Source: Lachnospiraceae bacterium (GTDB lineage: Bacteria > Bacillota > Clostridia > Lachnospirales > Lachnospiraceae). Taken from it: 64,000 nucleotides of DNA. A model generated the notes under the pieces. It did not search any database and was not told the DNA's origin. It saw only the letters and a list, made by a program, of their open reading frames with translations. Below, one piece after another: positions 58,785 through 64,000 of this stretch; positions within the stretch are counted from its first letter, which is position 1, and each line of letters opens with the position of its first letter. The position numbers and the translations under genes are program-made. The stretch spans positions 1 through 64,000 of the forward strand of contig SVEF01000014.1 of the NCBI GenBank assembly GCA_015057585.1, read 5' to 3'.

Positions 58785-59741
58785 ATGAGCAAATCTGACA
58801 ATAATTTTAAAAAAAAGAGGAAAATAGAGGATACTATGGCAGGAAACAGAAAAAAATTTGAAGTGGAAGGACAGGCGGAACACGGAGTCCGGATTAATAA
58901 ATATTTAAGTGATGCCGGGATATGCTCCAGAAGAGAAGCAGATACGGTCATTGCCTCCGGAAAGGTGACGATAGACGGCGAGGTGGCAGAGATGGGGAGC
59001 CGTGTCATGCCGGGACAAAAGGTTCTCTATCAGGGAAAAGAAGTAAAAAAACTGGAAAAGCAGGTTCTGATTGCGTTTTATAAGCCGGTCGGGATTGTCT
59101 GTACCACAGATACCAAGAGAGAAAAGGACAACGTAATCGATTACATCAAGTATCCGGAACGCATTTATCCGATCGGACGTCTGGATAAGGATTCGGAAGG
59201 ATTGCTTCTTCTGACCAATGACGGCGATATCGTAAACAAGATCTTACGGGCAGGAAACGACCATGAAAAGGAATATCTGGTCACGGTCAATAAACCGATT
59301 ACGGCAGAGTTTTTAAAGGGGATGGCAGGTGGTGTTCCGATTCTGGATACCATAACAAAGCCTTGTGTGATAGAAGCGACCGGGAAATGCAGCTTTAAGA
59401 TTATATTAACGCAGGGATTAAACCGACAGATCCGTAGGATGTGTGAGTATTTCGGCTACAGGGTGCAGACGTTAAAGAGAGTCCGTATTATGCATATCCA
59501 GCTCGGACATTTGCTTCCGGGGACATACCGGAATCTGACCGATGCGGAAATTAAGCGTCTGGAGATCGTGTTAAAGAACTCGACCGGACTTCCGGTGGCA
59601 GAGCAAAAGCGTCTGGCACAGGAAGAAAAGAAGACGGCAGTAAAGAAGAAAACAGCAAATTTTAAAACAGAAAGTGGAGACAGAAATGGAAAACCAGACA
59701 AAAAAAGACCGAATCACAGAACTGGTCGAACTGTTAAATAA
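58785..59741 (+). CDS. rluF: RluF-type pseudouridine synthase
   Basis: A 318-residue pseudouridine synthase of the RsuA/RluB/E/F family. An S4 domain (R-I-N-K-Y-L-S-D-A-G-I-C-S-R-R) is followed by the catalytic segment G-R-L-D-K-D-S-E-G-L and the RluF-like N-K-I-L-R-A-G-N-D-H-E-K-E-Y, with L-T-Q-G-L-N-R-Q-I-R-R-M-C in the C-terminal part. RluF modifies 23S rRNA U2604 (and tRNA-Tyr in E. coli). The tail is Lys-rich. ATG 58836 with AGAGGA is an alternative start. It overlaps ligA by about 56 bases. Confidence 0.85.
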   Translation: MSKSDNNFKKKRKIEDTMAGNRKKFEVEGQAEHGVRINKYLSDAGICSRREADTVIASGKVTIDGEVAEMGSRVMPGQKVLYQGKEVKKLEKQVLIAFYKPVGIVCTTDTKREKDNVIDYIKYPERIYPIGRLDKDSEGLLLLTNDGDIVNKILRAGNDHEKEYLVTVNKPITAEFLKGMAGGVPILDTITKPCVIEATGKCSFKIILTQGLNRQIRRMCEYFGYRVQTLKRVRIMHIQLGHLLPGTYRNLTDAEIKRLEIVLKNSTGLPVAEQKRLAQEEKKTAVKKKTANFKTESGDRNGKPDKKRPNHRTGRTVK

Positions 59742-61644
59742 AGCAAGATACGTCTACGAGCAGGGCGATCAGGAGATTATGACAAATTACGAATACGATG
59801 CCCTGTACGACGAACTGGCAGCATTGGAGGAGGAAACCGGTTATGTCATGGCGCAGAGCCCAACCGTCAATGTCGGCTATGAGGTGCTTAGTGAACTTCC
59901 GAAAGAACGGCATGTAGCGCCGATGTTATCTCTTGACAAGACAAAGGATGTTGAGGCATTGAAGGCGTTTCTTGGTGATAAAGAAGGACTCCTTTCCTGG
60001 AAGATGGACGGTCTGACCAACGTACTGACGTACCAAAACGGTGAGCTGGTCAAGGCTGTCACCAGAGGAAACGGCGAAATTGGGGAAATTATCACAAATA
60101 ATGCGAAAGTATATAAAAACATCCCGGTAAAAATTCCGTATCAGGGTGAACTGGTACTGCGGGGAGAATCGATAATCACATATTCCGAGTTTGAACGCAT
60201 CAATTCGGAAATTGAAGATGTCAATGCAAAGTATAAGAATCCAAGAAACTTATGCAGTGGCAGTGTACGTCAGTTGAATAACAAGGTTACGGCTGAACGA
60301 AATGTCCTGTTTTATGTGTTTGCGCTGATTTCGGCATCCGATATGGAATTTGCGACCAGAAGTGAGGAGATGGCATGGGTGAAATCACTTGGCTTTACCT
60401 GCGTGGAGCAGAAAAAAGTCACAGCAGATACGATAGAAGAAGCAGTCGGCTGTTTTTCAGAAAAGGTGGCAGAAAATGATTTCCCGTCGGACGGTCTGGT
60501 ACTCAGTTTTGATGATTTGGAATATTCAAAGAGTCTTGGCAGAACGGCAAAGTTTCCAAGAGATTCGATTGCCTTTAAATGGAAGGACGAGACGGCAAAG
60601 ACAAAGCTGCTTGAAATTGAGTGGAGTGCATCGAGAACAGGACTGATTAACCCGGTTGCCATTTTTGAGCCGGTGGAGTTGGAGGGTACGAGTGTATCCA
60701 GAGCCAGCATCCATAATGTCAGCATTATGGAAAGTCTTAAACTTGGCACGGGAGATGAGATTGAAGTCTATAAAGCCAACATGATTATTCCGCAGATTGC
60801 AAGGAATCTGACGAAGAGCGGTACGTGTAAGCCGCCGTGCCGGTGTCCGGTTTGCGGGGAAAAAACTGAAGTTGTGGCAGAAAGTGATGTCAAAGTTCTC
60901 TACTGCATGAATCCGGACTGCCTGGCGAAGAAGGTCAAGACGTTTACCCTGTTTGTAAGCCGTGATGCCATGAACATGGAGGGGCTTTCCGAGGCAACGA
61001 TGGAAAAGTGGATTAACGAAGGCTTCCTGTCCGAACCGGCAGATTTGTTCCGTCTCTCCGCGCATAAGGAGGCAATCGTCTCTATGGAGGGCTTCGGAGA
61101 AAAGTCATATGAAAACATGATGGCGTCCGTGGAAAAAGCGAGAACTACAACTGTAGAACGATTGCTGTATAGTCTTGGAATTCCGGGAATCGGTGTGGCA
61201 ACGGCCAAGGTGATTGCAAAGGCATTTGATGGAGATATTGAGAAAATACGCCATGCTACTGCTGTAGAATTAACGGAAATCAATGGAATTGGTGAAGTGA
61301 TGGCACAGGATTATGTCACTTATTTTGCCGAAGGGAAAAAGCAGGAACAGTTAGATCACATTTTAGCGGAAATTAAACTCGAAAAGGCAGAATCTCTTGT
61401 TGCGGCAGTGTTTGACGGAAAGACGTTTGTCATTACTGGAAGCGTGTTGCAGTTTAAAAACCGCAATGAATTAAAGGCATTCATTGAAGAACGCGGCGGA
61501 AAAGTAGCCGGTAGTGTCAGCAGAAACACGGATTATCTGATTAATAATGACAACATGTCGTCGTCTTCCAAAAATAAGACGGCCAAAGAACTCGGGATTC
61601 CGATTATTACGGAAGAAGAGTTTCTTGCCATGGTAACGGAATAA
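59686..61644 (+). CDS. ligA: NAD-dependent DNA ligase LigA
   Basis: A 652-residue NAD-dependent ligase joining Okazaki fragments. The adenylation motif reads W-K-M-D-G-L (usually K-I-D-G-L-A), a small deviation; the OB fold, a four-Cys zinc site (C-P-V-C and C-M-N-P-D-C), helix-hairpin-helix repeats (G-I-P-G-I-G-V-A-T-A) and a C-terminal BRCT domain are in order. ATG 59686 is preferred; GTG 59674 is in frame. Length is near the ~670 usual. It begins inside the end of the pseudouridine synthase gene. Confidence 0.92.
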   Translation: MENQTKKDRITELVELLNKARYVYEQGDQEIMTNYEYDALYDELAALEEETGYVMAQSPTVNVGYEVLSELPKERHVAPMLSLDKTKDVEALKAFLGDKEGLLSWKMDGLTNVLTYQNGELVKAVTRGNGEIGEIITNNAKVYKNIPVKIPYQGELVLRGESIITYSEFERINSEIEDVNAKYKNPRNLCSGSVRQLNNKVTAERNVLFYVFALISASDMEFATRSEEMAWVKSLGFTCVEQKKVTADTIEEAVGCFSEKVAENDFPSDGLVLSFDDLEYSKSLGRTAKFPRDSIAFKWKDETAKTKLLEIEWSASRTGLINPVAIFEPVELEGTSVSRASIHNVSIMESLKLGTGDEIEVYKANMIIPQIARNLTKSGTCKPPCRCPVCGEKTEVVAESDVKVLYCMNPDCLAKKVKTFTLFVSRDAMNMEGLSEATMEKWINEGFLSEPADLFRLSAHKEAIVSMEGFGEKSYENMMASVEKARTTTVERLLYSLGIPGIGVATAKVIAKAFDGDIEKIRHATAVELTEINGIGEVMAQDYVTYFAEGKKQEQLDHILAEIKLEKAESLVAAVFDGKTFVITGSVLQFKNRNELKAFIEERGGKVAGSVSRNTDYLINNDNMSSSSKNKTAKELGIPIITEEEFLAMVTE

Positions 61645-61666
61645 GAAAGAAAAGAGGAAATGCGTT

Positions 61667-62572
61667 ATGCCGATTAAAGTACAAAGTGACCTCCCGGCTA
61701 AAAAAATTCTGGAGGATGAAAATATATTCGTTATGGACGAAAAAAGAGCGCTCAGTCAGGACATCCGTCCGCTTAAGATTGCAATTTTAAATCTGATGCC
61801 GCTCAAAGAGGATACCGAAGTACAACTACTGCGTTCGCTATCCAATACGCCGCTACAACTTGACATTACCTTTTTGACAACGAGCAGCTATGTCGGAAAA
61901 AACACGGCGACCAGCCATCTCGACACGTTTTATCTGACTTACGAAGATGTAAAGAATAAAAAGTATGACGGCCTCATCATTACAGGGGCTCCGGTGGAAA
62001 CCATGGAGTTTGAGGATGTGGCGTACTGGGAGGAACTGACACAGATTATGGAATGGTCCAAAACCAATGTGACCTCCACCCTGCATATCTGCTGGGGAGC
62101 ACAGGCGGGCCTTTATTATCATTATCATATTCGAAAACTGGATTTGTCCGAAAAACTGTCCGGTGTGTACCTGCATCAGGTAAGAAACCGCAGAGAGCCG
62201 CTTGTACGCGGCTTTGATGACTGGTTTTATGCGCCGCACTCCAGATACACGGAGATGTCCAGGGAAGACATCGAGAACAGCGGAAGATTTAAGATTCTTG
62301 CAGAATCCAAGGAGGCCGGTCTGTTTCTTCTGATGGCGGAAGAGGGCAAAAATATTTTTGTACTCGGACATCCGGAGTATGACCGTGTGACACTCGATAA
62401 GGAATATAAAAGAGATTTAAATAAGGGTATCAACCCGGATATCCCGGTCAATTATTATCCGGAGGATGACAGTGAGAGGCGCCCGAGTCTCATGTGGAGA
62501 GCGCATGCAAATACGCTCTATACCAACTGGGTTAACTATTACGTATATCAGAATACGCCGTTTGAGTGGTAA
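61667..62572 (+). CDS. metA: Homoserine O-acyltransferase (MetA family), probably acetyl-CoA-specific
   Basis: A 301-residue MetA-family enzyme activating homoserine for methionine synthesis. Catalytic C142 (H-I-C-W-G-A), H235 and E237 (G-H-P-E) are at the family positions. Residue 111 is Glu (G-A-P-V-E111); Glu here is established to favour acetyl-CoA and Gly succinyl-CoA, so despite the MetA name this is likely a homoserine O-acetyltransferase. GAGGAAATG precedes ATG. No SAM or T-box leader is seen. Its 3' end overlaps the opposing gene by 41 bases. Confidence 0.92.
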   Translation: MPIKVQSDLPAKKILEDENIFVMDEKRALSQDIRPLKIAILNLMPLKEDTEVQLLRSLSNTPLQLDITFLTTSSYVGKNTATSHLDTFYLTYEDVKNKKYDGLIITGAPVETMEFEDVAYWEELTQIMEWSKTNVTSTLHICWGAQAGLYYHYHIRKLDLSEKLSGVYLHQVRNRREPLVRGFDDWFYAPHSRYTEMSREDIENSGRFKILAESKEAGLFLLMAEEGKNIFVLGHPEYDRVTLDKEYKRDLNKGINPDIPVNYYPEDDSERRPSLMWRAHANTLYTNWVNYYVYQNTPFEW

Positions 62573-63869
62573 TCAGAACGATGCCTTCCGCTATCGTGGC
62601 AAATGCCTGACTGAGGAGCAGGCTTGCAAAATAAGCCGGCATCCCAAACCGCGGGACAAACAGCAGCAGGCATCCGATTTTAAGGATTAAAGACAGTACG
62701 GAAACGGAAAACGTAACGTAGACCTTGCCCAGACCGTTTAAGATACTTGACAGTGTCGAGGAAACGTATAAAAACGGGCAGAGCCAGGCAAGGATTAACA
62801 GGTATTCCCCGGCAAGCGGTTCATGGAAAACGAGGTTTCCTAAGAATTTACCGGATACAAGGAAGAATACGGTACACACAGTACCGAGTATCAGACTGAA
62901 AGTCAGGGACAACCGGATGACCTTCTTTAGGTAAACAGTGTTTTCTTCTCCTTTGGCCCGGGATACGGCAGGCAGAAGCAGTACGGAAAGCGAACCGGTC
63001 AGTGCAGTCGGGAAAAAGATAAACGGAAACGCCATGCCGTTCAGAATACCGAATTTACTGATTGCATCGGATTTGGTGAGTCCGGATTGCTGCAGGGTGT
63101 ACGGAACGAGTGTGGCTTCAAAACTATGTAGCAGATTGATAATCAGGCGATGAAAGCCAAGGGGCAGCGCAAGCATGGAAATGCTTGTGAACTGCTCCTT
63201 TTTTATGCGCTTTTTCAGATGTCTTGTGCTGCCGGGGGCAAACAGCGAATGACATTCCGCGACCAGAAAGGAAATCAGGCTGAGCACTGCAGAAGCCGCT
63301 TCTCCAAACACAAGAACCAAAACTGCCAGTTCACAGGAAAAGGTGATACCGTTTACAAACGTGGCAAGGACATACGCGCATACGATTCGGATGATCTGCT
63401 CGGTCAGCTGGGACACTGCAGGAAAGCGGGAATTGCTTTTTCCGTAATAGTAGCCGTTGCAACAGGCGGTGACGGCGCCGAACGGAAACATAAAACTAAG
63501 AATACGAAGCGGCACAACCGTCCGCTCCTCAAACAGAAACCGGGCAGCTAAAAACGGTGCGGTTTCATAGACAATGAGGGAGAGTAAGAGCGACAAAAAC
63601 AGGGATACAGTCAGACCGTGGAAAAACAGGGAGACACCGGATTCCTTTTCTGCCGTCAGCTTGGAGATAGCGGTCTGGATGCCGGAGGCATAGATGGTAT
63701 AACAGACACCGGAAATCGGAAAAATCATCTGGTAGATACCGAGCAGTTCACTCCCGAGCCGGTCCGACAGCCAGATACGGTAGAAAAAACCGAGAACGCG
63801 TGTTAAGAGTCCGGCAACGGTTAAGATGACCGTTCCTTTGGCAAGTGTGCTCTTTTTTAAGTTTAACAT
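62532..63869 (-). CDS. SpoVB/MurJ-like polysaccharide flippase
   Basis: A 445-residue membrane protein with about 13-14 hydrophobic segments, of the MOP/MVF superfamily (oligosaccharide flippase, SpoVB/YtgP type). The N-terminus carries the typical K-G-T-V-I-L-T-V-A-G-L-L-T-R-V-L-G-F. It would move lipid-linked wall precursors or other polysaccharide intermediates across the membrane; SpoVB is needed for spore cortex formation in Bacillus. The RBS upstream is weak (AGGACC). Whether this copy is spore-specific cannot be decided. Confidence 0.85.
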   Translation of the reverse strand: MLNLKKSTLAKGTVILTVAGLLTRVLGFFYRIWLSDRLGSELLGIYQMIFPISGVCYTIYASGIQTAISKLTAEKESGVSLFFHGLTVSLFLSLLLSLIVYETAPFLAARFLFEERTVVPLRILSFMFPFGAVTACCNGYYYGKSNSRFPAVSQLTEQIIRIVCAYVLATFVNGITFSCELAVLVLVFGEAASAVLSLISFLVAECHSLFAPGSTRHLKKRIKKEQFTSISMLALPLGFHRLIINLLHSFEATLVPYTLQQSGLTKSDAISKFGILNGMAFPFIFFPTALTGSLSVLLLPAVSRAKGEENTVYLKKVIRLSLTFSLILGTVCTVFFLVSGKFLGNLVFHEPLAGEYLLILAWLCPFLYVSSTLSSILNGLGKVYVTFSVSVLSLILKIGCLLLFVPRFGMPAYFASLLLSQAFATIAEGIVLITTQTAYSDIRNS

Positions 63870-64000
63870 AAGGTCCTGTTCTGCCCGGACGGCAAGGTGT
63901 GTTTACTGCTAATGTATGCGGGCGGAAGCAATGACAGTACTGTGTGTTTAATACGAATAAAAACAGAGAATTTTCCGGATACTATTTTATTGAGAAAAAC
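63870..64000. other. Window edge without recognised gene
   Basis: The last 131 bases hold the upstream region of the flippase gene. I see no convincing gene, tRNA or terminator before the window ends. Confidence 0.5.

Noticed and set aside
1-64000. CRISPR array, prophage or complete insertion sequence
   Set aside because: No regular spacer-repeat pattern, integrase, transposase or phage structural gene was seen; the nuclease-like gene at 9050 is the only mobile-DNA-associated family.

Overview
The window reads as a chromosomal segment of an anaerobic Firmicute, most likely family Lachnospiraceae (Roseburia/Agathobacter-like). This is an inference from gene content and start/RBS style: strong AGGAGG ribosome binding sites, some TTG/GTG starts, consensus sigma-A promoters, a T-box on tyrS, HisZ with short HisG, class II GalT, NfnAB, a SpoVB-type flippase, and DUF1836, DUF2974, DUF5688 and DUF6033-like proteins. 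No rRNA operon, CRISPR array, complete insertion sequence or prophage was seen.

Region 1 (1-8640) is accessory and visibly more A/T-rich. It opens inside an EssC-type ATPase of a type VII secretion locus, followed by an EsaB/YukD-like ubiquitin fold protein, three WXG100 proteins, and a WXG/LXG-like substrate whose C-terminus is missing. The next gene is a transmembrane Ser/Thr kinase lacking its whole N-lobe; the two truncations meet at one point (about 3750), as expected for a deletion. A zinc-ribbon TPR protein, a 211-residue protein and a cluster of small unknown (mostly membrane) proteins follow. Region 2 (8640-10660) holds a PD-(D/E)XK-like nuclease with an alanine-rich triplet tract, tRNA-Leu(CAA) and comFB.

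Region 3 (10656-27855) is a housekeeping run on the plus strand: a zf-HC2 membrane protein, polA, coaE, an FtsA-family protein with C-terminal beta-grasp-like repeats, walJ, ACT and UPF0210 proteins, pepD, an LCP ligase, a small alarmone synthetase, rRNA methyltransferase and pseudouridine synthases, a HAD phosphatase and recU. A strong terminator ends it. Region 4 (27897-33810) is a histidine operon, hisZ-hisG-hisD-hisB-hisA-hisIE, from a perfect consensus promoter; hisF, hisH and hisC are absent and HisIE carries an extra HisA/HisF-like half-barrel. A 39-residue membrane protein closes it.

Region 5 (33820-42400) has an orphan TaqI-like N6-adenine methyltransferase (minus), T-box-tyrS, an aldehyde dehydrogenase and TraX-family protein (minus), then galK-galT. 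Region 6 (42372-50230) has a signal peptidase I whose catalytic serine position is cysteine, a DUF6033-like protein, a heterodimeric ABC exporter, a DUF2974 hydrolase and an orphan NMT1-type binding lipoprotein. Region 7 (50319-64000) has pcrA, a DUF1836 regulator, a YerC/TrpR-like repressor, nfnAB, a DUF5688 protein, a Thr/Pro-rich anchored protein, tRNA-Arg(CCG), an RluF-like synthase, ligA, a MetA-family homoserine acyltransferase and a SpoVB-like flippase.

The observations most worth following are the Cys-type signal peptidase, the HisA/F half-barrel fused to HisIE, the FtsA-like protein with beta-grasp repeats, the collapsed type VII effector/kinase junction, and a pair of promoters sharing an exact 16-base element.
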